64,000 nucleotides of DNA, from contig NC_052476.1 of NCBI RefSeq assembly GCF_009730915.1, positions 19,635,257 through 19,699,256 on the forward strand, read 5' to 3'. Positions 34,034 through 45,775 of the stretch are shown here, in pieces. The stretch is from Dioscorea cayenensis subsp. rotundata (lineage: Eukaryota > Streptophyta > Magnoliopsida > Dioscoreales > Dioscoreaceae). The first letter of the stretch is position 1. Each line of letters begins with the position of its first letter. The notes beneath the pieces are model-generated. The model was not told the DNA's origin. It worked only from the letters and a program-made list of their open reading frames with translations, and ran no database searches. The position numbers and the translations under genes are program-made.

Positions 34034-36298
34034 ATGAGGGCCAAGGTGAGATTTTGATTAATGTTTATATATGATTCTAGAGTTCTTCGTTGTTTATTTC
34101 CATGAAAAATTGATGTTTTTATTCCGATTTGAGATGTTGCTTCTTTTGATTTCAATTTCTTTGTTAAACCTTTGTGGTATATTTAGGTTGTTTCTATCTG
34201 AAAAATCGGAGTTCAAGTTGCAGTTTTGTTGTACCATTGAACTACTGTTAGGTTTTGTATTTTGGATTATTTATGGCTTCACTGTATTTAAGGAAAAGTT
34301 GGTAGCTTTAGGGTATCGATTATCTCGGAAAGTCAGTGTTCTAGTTATAGTTTAGTCGTGCGATGCATCAACGGCTAGGTTTTGCTTCTTGGATTATTCA
34401 TTGTTTCACTGTAGTTAAAGGGAAAAGTTGGTAGCTTTAGTGTATCGATCTTATCTGAAAATCCGTGTTCTAGTTATAGTGTAGTTGTGCGATGTATCAA
34501 CTGTTAGGTTTTGCTTCTTGGATTATTCATTGTTTCACTGTATTTAAAGAAAAAGTTGGTAACTTTAGGGTATCTATTTTCTTAGAAAACCAGTGTTCTA
34601 GATGTTTAGCTGTGCAATGCAGCAACTGTCAGGTTTTGCTTTTTGGATTATTCATTGTTTTCACTGTATTTAAAGGAAAAGTTTGTAACTTTTGGGTATC
34701 GATTTTCTCTGCAAATCAGTGTTCTAGTTGTAGTTTAGCTGTGCGATGTAACAAGTGTTATGCTTTTTTTTTTTTGGATTATTCATTGTTTCACTCACTG
34801 TATTTAAAGGAAAAGTGGTAGCTTTAGGTTATTAGTTTTCTCTGAAAATCAGGTGTTCTACATGTAGTTTAGTGTTTTTCATTTCTTGGATTATTCACTG
34901 TTTCACTATTGTTAAAGGAAAAGTTGTTCTTTAGAAAATCAATTTTCTCTGAACGTCAGTGTTTAAATTGTGGTGTTGTTGCGCACACACACGATTATGA
35001 GGTTTTGTTTCATGGATTATCCATTGGTTCACTATAGTGAAAGAAAATATTGTTCCTTTATGGTGTCAATTTTCTCTTAAAGTTAATGTGTAACTTCTAG
35101 TTTAGTCGTATCATGCAACTCCTTTTATGTTTTGTATTTCAGATCATCCCTTGTTTTACACTTTTACAATAGTTGAAGAAGAGATTGTACCTTCAGGGTA
35201 TTGCTTTTTTCTAAAATCACTGTTCCAGTTTCAATTTAACTCTCATCTAATAGATATTAGCCATACTCAACTTCATCTATGTTTGGTTTATTTTGGTGTA
35301 ATAGTGGTCATTGAAAGCTTTTATTGAACTCGCTGAAAAAATTGTAGCATTGGTGTAGTTTAAATGGGAGATTATCTTTTTGATGTAATTACGTCCAGAT
35401 ATAGAGAGATGAGAGAAGTAGATTCTCTTGATCAAGCAATAGGCAGTAATTTAGGGGGGAGCATTGTACTTAGATGTCGATAAAACTATTCGGAGTCAGT
35501 TTTCAAGATTTGACTAGTCATGCATTGAGCTCAAACAATCTCAGTCAGATGGTCTTGAAGTAGGAAACAAATAATTATTGCTTATTATACTGTTGTGAAT
35601 AGATATCTTAATCCATTGGAAATGGGGAAGAGGAAGAAATTTCGTGTTGTACTTCTACAGTGGTTGTAGAAGTGCAGATGTTCTTAAAATATTTAAATTG
35701 TTTAGTTGTGAAATCTGTCTAAATGCCTAACTTGTGTTGTTTGAATACTGATTTACTCATGCCTATTTTGTGTCAAAAGTTCAAAAGTGGGTGAAAGCGC
35801 TGTCCTTATGGGACAACTTTTTAATCTATGTCCTTTAATTCTCAAACAGAACCATCGTTGCATGATCTTGGATTTTTTTTGTTTTTTTGGGCATAAGATA
35901 ATGTCATGTGCTAATGGAGATACCAAATTAAACTTTTCTCAAATTGAGCAAACTTTATTGTTCTGCTTGGTTAACTTTTTATAAACATTATTTGTCCTGA
36001 GCCAGATATAGAACCTGCTAGATATTGTTGTCTAATTTAGTCGCTAACTCAAGGGTTCAGAGTAATCTGAACCTGGGGATCTTACTACTGATTTGTTTCA
36101 TTTCTCATATAAAATCAAAGCATTTACAATTTGTTTCATTTTGTCTGATGGCTTGTAAGTCATTTTGACTGATTGTTTCTTCCTCAAAATCAATGTCCTG
36201 GATTTTAACATTGTTAATTCTCCTGTTCACAGTGGAAGAAGAAGCGTATGAGGAGATTAAAGAGGAAGCGCCGAAAGATGAGGCAAAGATCTAAATAA
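34034..36298 (+). CDS. RPL41: Ribosomal protein eL41, gene 1 (25 aa)
   Basis: Exon 1 is 34034-34045 (ATG AGG GCC AAG) with donor GTGAG. The intron of 2187 bases ends TTCACAG. Exon 2 is 36233-36298 and encodes WKKKRMRRLKRKRRKMRQRS plus Lys and a TAA stop. The spliced product starts MRAK and is exactly 25 residues, the full length of eL41, the smallest eukaryotic ribosomal protein; it is a single basic helix in the large subunit, near the subunit bridge. The gene escapes ORF callers because its first exon is four codons. A telo-box and TATA box precede it. The intron holds a tandem repeat. The gene is intact and has a close tandem copy at 38487-40834. Confidence 0.93.
34130..35150 (+). repeat. 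Degenerate ~125-bp tandem repeat in the eL41 gene 1 intron
   Basis: The unit reads approximately GTTAGGTTTTGCTTCTTGG, then ATTATTCATTGTTTCACTG, TATTTAAAGGAAAAGTTGG, TAGCTTTAGGGTATCGATTT, CTCTGAAAATCAGTGTTCT, AGTTGTAGTTTAGTTGTGCG, ATG.ATCAAC. Clear copies begin near 34250, 34376, 34506, 34631, 34755 and 34875, and weaker ones near 34130, 34998 and 35125. Divergence grows toward both ends. Confidence 0.85.
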
Positions 36299-38340
36299 GC
36301 TCGAACATTTAGTTGAATTCCTGGCAAGGATGGATCTTGAAGCTTTTCACAAGGATGGTGGAAAGCTCTCTCCTTCTTCTGCCTCTTGTAGTTATGCATT
36401 TCAGTTCTACTGATTTCTCATAAACTAGTCTAAGTGCTCTGATGTTAAGACTGATATGTTTGGAGTGATTACCTGTTTTCTGCATTTTAATATGTTGTTA
36501 TTGTTATTAGCATTTGGTACCAAATTGATGATATTTGGTGATGGTTTGTTCTTGTTCTTGCATTTGGTGATTCAATCACAGATCTTAAGAGGACCAACAA
36601 GAGAATTTATTGATGGCTAAAAGCAGAAGTAATACTTTACTGCAAATTAAATCTATTACATATCATAATTGCAAAAGCTAATCCTTGTAAATTGAGTATT
36701 TGTATGTCGTATAATATTTTGAACTATTTCCTCTTCCGCTTCTTTTAACTTGTCACATAGTTACTTGTATTTTATAAAAAAATTATTATTTTTCAAAATT
36801 ATTTTTATTTAAAATTTTATTAAATGGAATATGATTTAATGTTTAGTTGATTATGATTTATTAAAAATTATATAAATTTATTAAATTAAATAGTAAATTT
36901 AGAAATAATTATTTAATGGTGCATAAAATTTTTAAATTAGTAAGTAAAAAATAACAGGAAATAAAATTTTTTATTATATTTTAAAAAAAAAAGTGAAATT
37001 GTGTGATGATTAATAGTCTCAAATTTGTAAATATGTAAAGGAGGCTCCATATATAGTAAATCTTTTTTTGGGCTGATTTTTAGAGGCCCCATTCAAAAAT
37101 CATTTTATGTATGCAAATAAATAATTTTTAAACACTGAAATTTAAAAAACTAGTTTATTAGAATAACCTTGTGGATGTCCGTAGATAGTGACAAGATGGA
37201 GAACATGTGAGGCTATGTTTAAGAAAGTATTATTGGAGTCGGAGGGCATTAGATGGCGATCTAAAAATAAGAAAGAGAACAAATAAAATTGGGTTTAGGG
37301 AGAGTATTGTAAGGGTGGGGATTATTGATAAGGCGTTCATTTTGTCTGGTTCCAGAACCAAGGTATTCCTAATTCTCCCCTATCACATCCCAAGAAGTAT
37401 GATGTTATTTTTTTTATGTTGTAGTTTAAGGACACATGTCAGGCTGTGATAAGGGAGAACTAGAGAATAATATGGTTTTGGAATCATGTGCATTAATGAA
37501 TCCTGTTATGTTACTTCGAATGGAATTTCGTGTAAATTAGTAATGTGTCAAGAGAAATTGGTACAAGAAGTTGTAGATACAATCCGTTTTAGGGATTGGC
37601 AATTTACCCATTCAGTAACTTTGGCACTGACGGGTCATCTGTTCCGACTTTTAGGTATAGGAAAATCTCATCTACTGGTTCGTTCATTGTACATATTCAT
37701 TTTAGTTAAGAATTTCTGCAGTGACGATACTGTCAGGGAGGTCCTGTGGAGTTTAATTCGATGCAAATCAAAAAACCTTACCAAGGCTTAACATGAATCT
37801 CGACAATCAATTGTTCTGATTCCACATATTGACCGTTTTGAACTAAAATCAAACCTTGGAACATATTACAACCCCCAAGTGGCGAAGAGCCGACCAACTT
37901 AGGTAAATCTATCAGTTCGATTCGATTATTTTTTACTATTACCATTGAAACCCTTTCTTACGGATCAATGAAATCTTTATTTTATACTCAAAACCCTTAT
38001 TCCAGCCGTCATTTATTTGGTATTGATTGAGAAGCTTGACTAAAAAGTATTGGCGGAGAAATTTTGTGTTATACATGATGTTGTAAAGATTAAAAAGTTG
38101 ATAAAATTGAATTTAAGGATAGTATTACAGGGATGGATAACAATTGACGTCCGTGAAGACAAAAAGGGAGAGAGAATGGGTATGATTGGATTTAGAAGAG
38201 TATTATGGGAAGAACCGTTAGATAGATGATAATCTAAATCATCTAATGGATGAAAAATGGCTGCAGATTTTTACAAAGCGTATGCAAGCTATTTTCTCAT
38301 TATAAAATCATTATTTTGTACTAAAGATGGGTTTATCTCG
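36299..38340. other. Spacer between the two eL41 genes
   Basis: The first ~150 bases are the 3' untranslated region of gene 1 (its catttagttgaatt phrase recurs after gene 2 near 40986). No further gene is supported. A short organellar-rRNA-like segment lies at 37741-37803. Confidence 0.5.
37741..37803 (+). other. Short segment resembling organellar 16S rRNA
   Basis: The text GTTTAATTCGATGCAA followed by AACCTTACCAAGGCTTAACA matches the universal bacterial/plastid 16S block TTTAATTCGATGCAA...GAACCTTACC.GG.CTTGACA. Differences are mainly G to A or C to T, as expected of an old methylated nuclear copy. Only ~60 bases are recognisable; the flanks did not match 16S. It may be a small plastid-derived insertion. 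Confidence 0.4.
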
Positions 38341-38362
38341 GCCGTCCGTTTCATGGCCATCG

Positions 38363-38383
38363 AAAACCCTAGCACTATAAATA
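38363..38383 (+). promoter_or_regulatory. Telo-box and TATA box of eL41 gene 2
   Basis: AAAACCCTAG (38363-38372) and TATAAATA (38376-38383), ~104 bases before the ATG. The pair mirrors gene 1, so the duplication included the promoter. Confidence 0.7.
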
Positions 38384-38486
38384 GCAAGAGTGAGAGACGC
38401 CATTGAAACTCTCCTGTTCCACTCTTGACTCTGGAGAATTTGAAGGCGGTGATCGGCGGAGAGTTCGGGAACTTCAAGCTCCGGCA

Positions 38487-40834
38487 ATGAGGGCGAAGGT
38501 GAGATCTCCGATAATCTATATTTCTCTCTAGTGTTGTTATTGACTAGAAGTTTCTTAATCATGCCTCTCTTCAATCTTGGTCCGTGTTTGATTTCATTGC
38601 TGTTTTATAATTGTTTAGATCTGTGAAATCGATGTTCTTTTCTCAGCTTTTTTATGTATATGTTGCTCCTGGATTCATTTTTTTTCTCATGCTGTGAATT
38701 AGGGCTTGTTTATTCCCCTGGAAAAATGAAAATTTTGTTTTTAGTTTATGTTCCTAATTTGCTCATTCTAGAAATTAGGCTTTGTATATGCTTTATAATT
38801 ATCATGCCTCATGATTCACTAAATTTCGTTTTCGATTCATGTTCCTAATTTTCTCGTGTTACAAAAATAGGGTTTTTGTGCGTACAGTATAATTAACTTA
38901 TCCTTATTATTTATATACATGAAGCATCCCATGATTGATACTTTTGGGTCAAGGAAGTCGTTGTGGAATTGTATTTATCAATAAGGATCACGGACTTTTT
39001 GATCTCTAAGTATTAGTTGTTTGTTGATTCCACTGATTTGGAGAAACATCACAAGCGAGACAGCATTGCTAATGAATCAATTTCAATGGCAAATTCCAAT
39101 GTATAAAGTCCATCATAATTGTCAAAGGTGCGTCTCGGGCGTGCCTAAGGCACAAGGCACACAAGGTTCAAAGGCTTGCACCTTTATGCATGTTATAGGG
39201 GGGTCGTGTGACTCTGCGCCTAGGCACTAAGCGCCAAGCGAGGGCTTAGGTGTGCCTCCATAGCATCTACCAATTTTATTACGTTTTCTTATTTTTATTA
39301 GCTTTTATTCTTGTGCACACGTCTTGGTGAGTAAAAGTAAAAAAGAGCTTACATAAAATTAAAATATGCAATTAAAATCCACTTAAAATTAAGGTAACCA
39401 CAACCAAGTAGAACACAAAGCTCATCACTTTAATTTGAGGATATCGAAGGGGAAAGATAAGGCATTTGCTAGTTTGAGAACCCGCTTAATTCTTAGAGAT
39501 GGTGATGATGAGGAAGAAAATATCGGAGATGATATTTAGATTAAGAGAATGTTAAATTTGAAGAGAAAAATGATGATGTTGGTGGTGATAATGATGGACT
39601 TGATGAGTTTGATGATAATCACTAGATTTTATTATTTGAGTTAGGACTTAGGACTTTATGCATTCATTATATAATGTTATTGCATTTTGTGTTGAACATT
39701 TGAAAATTATTTTGTATGTTATTATGGATATTTTTATGTCTTCCATAATATTTATTTTTAGAACATTCTAAAAATTTAAAACATATCACATGAACACTAT
39801 TTTTCATTTTTTTTTAATTAGTGCGCCTAGTGTCTCTTAGGCGCTTGCCTACGCCTTGAGCCTAGGCCCCAGGATCCCTTGCGCCTAGGTGCGCCTTATG
39901 CCTCTGACAACCATAAAGCCCTTGGAGGCAATTTTTTATATTGTTGTTATGAGGTAGCCAAAATTACAATCTTTAAACCCTTGTGATGCACAATGTCTTG
40001 GAGTCAAGTGTTTTTGCATGTCTGAATCAGCCAGTTGTCTAACTGCATCCATCAATAATGCATTTCAACTTACCGAAATGAGACAAGGATATATATATAT
40101 ATATATATATTTTCACATTGAATATTTGATTTTAATGTCTCACTACATTAACTTATGCTTTCAAACCAGTTATCAGTGTTACTGAAGCTAACATGGTTTC
40201 TTACCGATGAGCAGAGCTTATGACTTTGCAGAAACTAAAATTTTATACATGCTTTATGGCTATGTTTATCATCTTTGTAAGTGTAACTTGATCGTCATTC
40301 TGAGGGGCTTTCTGATGGGCCTCTCATCGATAACAAAACATTTTGCTGAAGTGGGATGAGTTTGAAAGTCCTCTATGTTTCTTATTTTGCAATTTCTGTT
40401 TCCCCAGTATGAGTTCTGACAAAGTAGGCTTGAGTTCTTTCTTCCATGATTACATACTTGGAATATGATTGCAATTATCAAAACATCTATATCCACAAAA
40501 TTTATTAGATCCCATCAGTATTTATCAGACACCAGTAGTTGTTTTTTTTCCTTTGGTTGTGAACTACCCAATACAATTTCATGTTTTTGTGTGTTATGAA
40601 ATTGTTGGCTTAGCAATGCTGATCGTAAGTATGTCATAATTACTTCATTTTCTGTATTGAATTTTCTTGAGCTATATTATCACCCAGAAACATATCAGAG
40701 CCTGATGTGCTTGCGTTACATTGTCATCCTTGCAAGTTACTGAAGTGGTTTGCAATGTTGTGTTTCAGTGGAAGAAGAAACGCATGAGGAGACTCAAGAG
40801 GAAGCGCCGAAAGATGAGGCAAAGATCCAAGTAA
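38487..40834 (+). CDS. RPL41: Ribosomal protein eL41, gene 2 (25 aa)
   Basis: Exon 1 is 38487-38498 (ATG AGG GCG AAG) with donor GTGAG. The intron of 2270 bases ends GTTTCAG. Exon 2 is 40769-40834, encoding the same 21 residues as gene 1 (WKKKRMRRLKRKRRKMRQRS plus Lys) with TAA. The protein is identical to gene 1 although several third-codon bases differ (CGT/CGC, TTA/CTC, TCT/TCC, AAA/AAG), a sign of purifying selection on both copies. The intron lacks the tandem repeat of gene 1 and instead carries a ~790-bp DNA-transposon remnant. The 3' untranslated region runs toward the sequence gap. Confidence 0.93.
39120..39909. mobile_element. hAT-like DNA transposon remnant in the eL41 gene 2 intron
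   Basis: The left end TGTCAAAGGTGCGTCTC and the right end GCGCCTTATGCCTCTGACA are imperfect inverted repeats rich in GCGCCTAGG-type motifs. The 8 bases outside each end, ATCATAAT and ACCATAAA, agree at 6 of 8, in line with an aged 8-bp hAT target duplication. The interior (39440-39620) has a GATGATGA-rich stretch that could be the decayed acidic tail of a transposase, but no open frame remains. Confidence 0.55.
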
Positions 40835-41050
40835 TTCTTGTGCGGTGAAGTTATGGGCGCCATCCAACTCTTCCTTTCCGACATCTTTTTTGGGGCTAAT
40901 TCCTTTGGCTGCCTGACGGTTGGGCAGGAGGTCTTTTTGGAGCCTTTACTTTTACCGAACTCTCTTGTGGTTGACTTCTTTTGCAGCATTTAGTTGAATT
41001 AGAATTCCGGAACATCTACTATGTCTTTGAATGTTGGAGAGAACTTTGTA

Positions 41051-42050
41051 NNNNNNNNNNNNNNNNNNNNNNNNNNNNNNNNNNNNNNNNNNNNNNNNNN
41101 NNNNNNNNNNNNNNNNNNNNNNNNNNNNNNNNNNNNNNNNNNNNNNNNNNNNNNNNNNNNNNNNNNNNNNNNNNNNNNNNNNNNNNNNNNNNNNNNNNNN
41201 NNNNNNNNNNNNNNNNNNNNNNNNNNNNNNNNNNNNNNNNNNNNNNNNNNNNNNNNNNNNNNNNNNNNNNNNNNNNNNNNNNNNNNNNNNNNNNNNNNNN
41301 NNNNNNNNNNNNNNNNNNNNNNNNNNNNNNNNNNNNNNNNNNNNNNNNNNNNNNNNNNNNNNNNNNNNNNNNNNNNNNNNNNNNNNNNNNNNNNNNNNNN
41401 NNNNNNNNNNNNNNNNNNNNNNNNNNNNNNNNNNNNNNNNNNNNNNNNNNNNNNNNNNNNNNNNNNNNNNNNNNNNNNNNNNNNNNNNNNNNNNNNNNNN
41501 NNNNNNNNNNNNNNNNNNNNNNNNNNNNNNNNNNNNNNNNNNNNNNNNNNNNNNNNNNNNNNNNNNNNNNNNNNNNNNNNNNNNNNNNNNNNNNNNNNNN
41601 NNNNNNNNNNNNNNNNNNNNNNNNNNNNNNNNNNNNNNNNNNNNNNNNNNNNNNNNNNNNNNNNNNNNNNNNNNNNNNNNNNNNNNNNNNNNNNNNNNNN
41701 NNNNNNNNNNNNNNNNNNNNNNNNNNNNNNNNNNNNNNNNNNNNNNNNNNNNNNNNNNNNNNNNNNNNNNNNNNNNNNNNNNNNNNNNNNNNNNNNNNNN
41801 NNNNNNNNNNNNNNNNNNNNNNNNNNNNNNNNNNNNNNNNNNNNNNNNNNNNNNNNNNNNNNNNNNNNNNNNNNNNNNNNNNNNNNNNNNNNNNNNNNNN
41901 NNNNNNNNNNNNNNNNNNNNNNNNNNNNNNNNNNNNNNNNNNNNNNNNNNNNNNNNNNNNNNNNNNNNNNNNNNNNNNNNNNNNNNNNNNNNNNNNNNNN
42001 NNNNNNNNNNNNNNNNNNNNNNNNNNNNNNNNNNNNNNNNNNNNNNNNNN
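41051..42050. other. Assembly gap (1000 N)
   Basis: Exactly 1000 N characters, so the true gap length is probably unknown. Reading frames that span it are artefacts. Confidence 0.99.
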
Positions 42051-42273
42051 AATTTAAAAATAATTTTAAAATTTCATATATATCAGTTTGAATTTCTATT
42101 AAAAATTATCTACGTACAAAACTAGAGTTGCATCCGATTATTTTTATTTTATTTTTCCAAAAGCGCGATAGAACTAAATCCAAGCTTATAACTTATAACC
42201 TTAAAAATTAAAGGATGTTTTAAACCTTATATATAGTTTGCTTAATATATATATATATATATATATGAGGATT

Positions 42274-42520
42274 CATCATCTAGGACGTCTCCTCAGATTG
42301 AAATCTAGGGATGTCCGGCTATGCATCCCACGATGATCGATTTGTATCTTGAGCATTTATAAATAGTAAAAACCGCGCTTCACTCGGTATTGTACACGAT
42401 CATGAGCAGAGTAAAAATATATACAGTGTTTATATAAACAATCAACCATCGGATAATGATCCAATGGCTTAGATTTAAAATGTCCCTAGATTTCAAATCT
42501 AGGGACTTACCTAGATGATG
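42274..42520. mobile_element. Short MITE-like element
   Basis: The ends CATCATCTAGGACGTCTCC and the reverse complement of ACTTACCTAGATGATG form an inverted repeat (CATCATCTAGG common), and subterminal TTGAAATCTAGGGA / TTCAAATCTAGGGA copies follow. It sits between two (AT)n runs. About 247 bases, no coding capacity. Confidence 0.5.
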
Positions 42521-43813
42521 TTTTTTCTATATATATATATATGAAACAAGATAGATCCAAACCAGGGATGCAAGTTAAAACCATAAAATTGAAAACTTAA
42601 CCAAAATGGGCCTGCCAAACTATAATGCTACCAAAGGCCCAAACTAACAAGCCTTCATTTATTACCCAAACTGGAGATTTTCAAATTTAAGTGCATATTT
42701 TATATATAATATATTTGTGTGTATTAATTACTTCACAATCTCATAATTTTATCTGTACATGATCATGATTAAAACTGAGTAAAAAAAAAAATGGGAAACA
42801 AGGGTTGCTTGGTTATCTCTAAATTGTTACAATGTAAAAAAAAATTATATATAAAAATTTCTTTTAAATGTTTGATTTACTGTAAAAATCATGTTTTACA
42901 TCCAAAAATTTGGGCGGTTTTGGAAGTTCAAACGATGTAAAAAACTTTAGTTATAATCACTCATCTTTGTTTTTAATGTTTGGATCCATCTTATAGATGT
43001 ATCACTTGAGTTACTTCACGAAGTGAATTTATTTAACTTTTTTGTCAGAAAACATGTAACAACTCAGTCATGCGTCTTTTATTAGGTAATCTTCTGCTTT
43101 TCTCTTTTTTAAAAAAAAGTGAAAAGCGTCATCAAAGAACAAGCTGACATGAAAATGCATAGTTACGGTAATTTAATGACTCCGTAGGAATAAATTTTTT
43201 TTATTATATAACACCGGAGAGGAGAAAATGCTGTTCATTCTATAAAGGATCCATACCAACACCAGCAAATAGTATTGATGAACAATATTACAAAAATAAG
43301 GTTTATAACTCTCTCCCTTTTGCACACTTCGTTATAAGTTACTGCTATATGAAGTTTTACCTCCACTTGCTTTTTAGCAGAAATTTTTTATGTGCAAAGT
43401 ATGATGTCATTGCAGATATGCACATGTTGCATGAATGTTTTGTCCTATGTTAGGCAAAAATTTGGGTTCTCCTTTCTTTGCCTTTGGTTGTGAAAGAAAC
43501 GGTTTTATTATAAGGCCCATTTATTTATGTGTATTAGGATGAATAATTTTCTTATACAAATGACTGAATGAGGGATAGGGCATGAATTGATGAAACACTG
43601 TTATGTGTGTTTTTTTTTAACAAAAAACTAAATAACAATGATATAATTTTAAATATAATATCGTTATTTATATTGTAATTTTACTCACATATAACCAAAC
43701 GGCCCTAAAGCCAAAATTTATATCAAATGATTTATTTCGATTTGCACATATATCTTTTAAAAGAAAAATGAACAAAAATAGATAGTTACTTCAAATATTT
43801 CACTCACCTAATC

Positions 43814-43865
<52 letters not shown>

Positions 43866-43884
43866 TAGATTTATATAGCATTTA
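42521..43884. other. Intergenic spacer
   Basis: AT-rich with no recognised gene; a ~45-base (AT)n run ends at 43860, just before the nested transposon block. Confidence 0.5.
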
Positions 43885-44460
43885 TATAAATGAGGTGTAA
43901 TCCTCATAATAGTCATTGTACTTTTATCACTTTGCTCCTTTAGTTCCTCAACTATAATGTAAGTTTTCTTGTCCCTCTACTTTTTGAATTGATGCAATTA
44001 AATTCAACTATGTAATAAAAGTTATTTTTGCGATTTGCTTATGCTGATGTAGCATTTTTCAAAAAAAAAATATTAATAAAAAATAAAAAAACCATATAAT
44101 TTGTTATTTAAGGTTTTAAAAAAAAAATTCCCTCGCTTCCTGAACTCTCATCGGCCTCACTTCCCCACTTCCCCACTTCCCCATCTCTTAATCTTCCTCA
44201 CTTCCTCCCTCACTTTAATTCTTCATCCAATATACACAAACAATATCTCCCTTTCTCACAAACGCAACTCAATTTTTCACCTATCTCACTTAGCTCCCAA
44301 ACAACAACTTCCCTGTCATTTTTAAACAATAATAAATTACAAGAAGTACCATATAAATTTGTGATTTGGGTTTTTTTATTTTTTAATTTTTTAATTAATA
44401 TTTTATTTAAAAATTATCACGCAAACCCAAACAAATAGCAAAAGTAACTTCATTATATAT

Positions 44461-44559
44461 GAGTAATGCTATATAGCATTACTTGTTTACACGAATTCCT
44501 CACACGATCCATGTGGCAAATGAACTTCTCTCTCCTAGTCAGCGTAAGTTAAAAAAAAA
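44461..44559 (+). repeat. Left terminal inverted repeat of the Pack-MULE
   Basis: About 99 bases ending in a poly-A run. Its outermost 20 bases are a small palindrome (AATGCTATATAGCATT). Confidence 0.85.
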
Positions 44560-44669
44560 GAAAAAGAAAATAAATCCTTGAAATCATTCTCTCGAGACGA
44601 AGCTCCAACTTGTCTTCCCCATTTTCAGTGCTAGGGTTAGGGTTAGGATTTTTGGTTCTCTTGCTGGTG

Positions 44670-45775
44670 ATGGATCTCTCGCCAGAGCCCGATGAGTGCA
44701 TCCGTCATTCCATCGAGGACTCTGTCGGCCTCCGTGCCCCTACTCGGACTCTCCGCCTCAACCACATTGTCTCCGAGGATGAACCGCGCCGCCTGCAGGA
44801 CCAGACTTTTCAGATGCTGAACGGCGGCTGGACGAGTGCCGAGTCTGATCGATTGAACCTCTTGTTTCCATGATCTTGATTTTAGTGTTTTTGGTTTGAA
44901 CTCTGATGGGTGAACTTGGGGTTCTTTGTTGGAGTAGGTGACGGCAAGTATGAATATGTTGGAGCTTAAGAAGGGCATCGAGGAGAAGACAGCAATGATC
45001 TCGGAACATCGGGCATTGACATAACACTGTGATGCTTTGGAATAAGAGTGCTTGTGGTTTGAGCGGGATCTCAAGAGGCTTATGGAGGTTTGTGATGAGT
45101 TAAGAAAAGAGAACGATGCTCTCCAGGAATGTCTTCTAGATAACTCGATGAGATCACTGTTATTGCCCTTTTGGAATTTAATGGAAATACTAATCTTGCT
45201 TAATCGGGGAAAAAGGTGAAAGAAACAGTAATCTTGAATTTTTGTCTTTTTAGTCCATGAGTTTATATTCACAAAATTATCTTGATTAGATAATTGGATA
45301 TTTTTTTTGGGGTCTAGAAATCCCCAATTTGAGTATTTATTAAGGATATTATCTTGAGTCGTTCCTATTGTTTTTCTCTATTGCAAATGACATAATTATC
45401 TTCTTATGTAAATTAGTTCTTCATTCTATACAATGTGGCTTTATAGTCTTCTGTATCACAAACCTAAATCTGGTCTTGAAGTGGGAATTGTTCTAACCGG
45501 TGTGATTCTGAGAGCTATATTTACTCAATTGTGATTTCAATTGGAAAATTGTTCAGTTGAGTAGAAAAAGTAAGTTTTGGACTGCACAATGTCCTCTCTA
45601 TGATCATAGACTTGTTTTTATTATCTTCTTATCTTAAATTTAGAACTTTATATAATGGTTCTTTTGTTTCAAAATTTTATGTATGCGTTAGGTTGTGAGA
45701 TTAGTCGATGAAATTGGATCACTTAAACAGGACAAGCAACAGCTTAGGATTAATCTTTACAGAGCTGAAGATGAG
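44670..45775 (+). pseudogene. Captured coiled-coil protein gene fragment
   Basis: Exon-like pieces on the plus strand: 44670-44873 (MDLSPEPDECIRHSIED..., ending LNLLFP and a stop), about 44937-45180 (MNMLELKKGIEEKTAMISEH, then stops at TAA, then FERDLKRLMEVCDELRKEN) and 45692-45775 (VVRLVDEIGSLKQDKQQLRI up to AEDE). The last piece has an acceptor (GCGTTAG) and a donor (GTAAAA) and is exactly 28 codons. The residues have heptad-like leucine and charge spacing, so the parent was a long coiled-coil plant protein; I cannot name it. In-frame stops show this copy is not translated in full. Introns are retained, so capture was at DNA level, not through mRNA. Confidence 0.6.

Noticed and set aside
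37486..37791. 101-residue frame with LVQEVVDTI, like plastid RpoC1
   Set aside because: Only about nine residues resemble RpoC1 and the rest do not; no rpoC1 context. The only organelle-like signal kept is the 16S-type block at 37741.
40981..42125. Reading frames of ~360 residues across 41051-42050
   Set aside because: They are made of N bases in the assembly gap.
44630..44650. TTAGGG telomeric repeat (ggttagggttagg)
   Set aside because: Only about three units, common in plant 5' leaders; too short to be an interstitial telomere.
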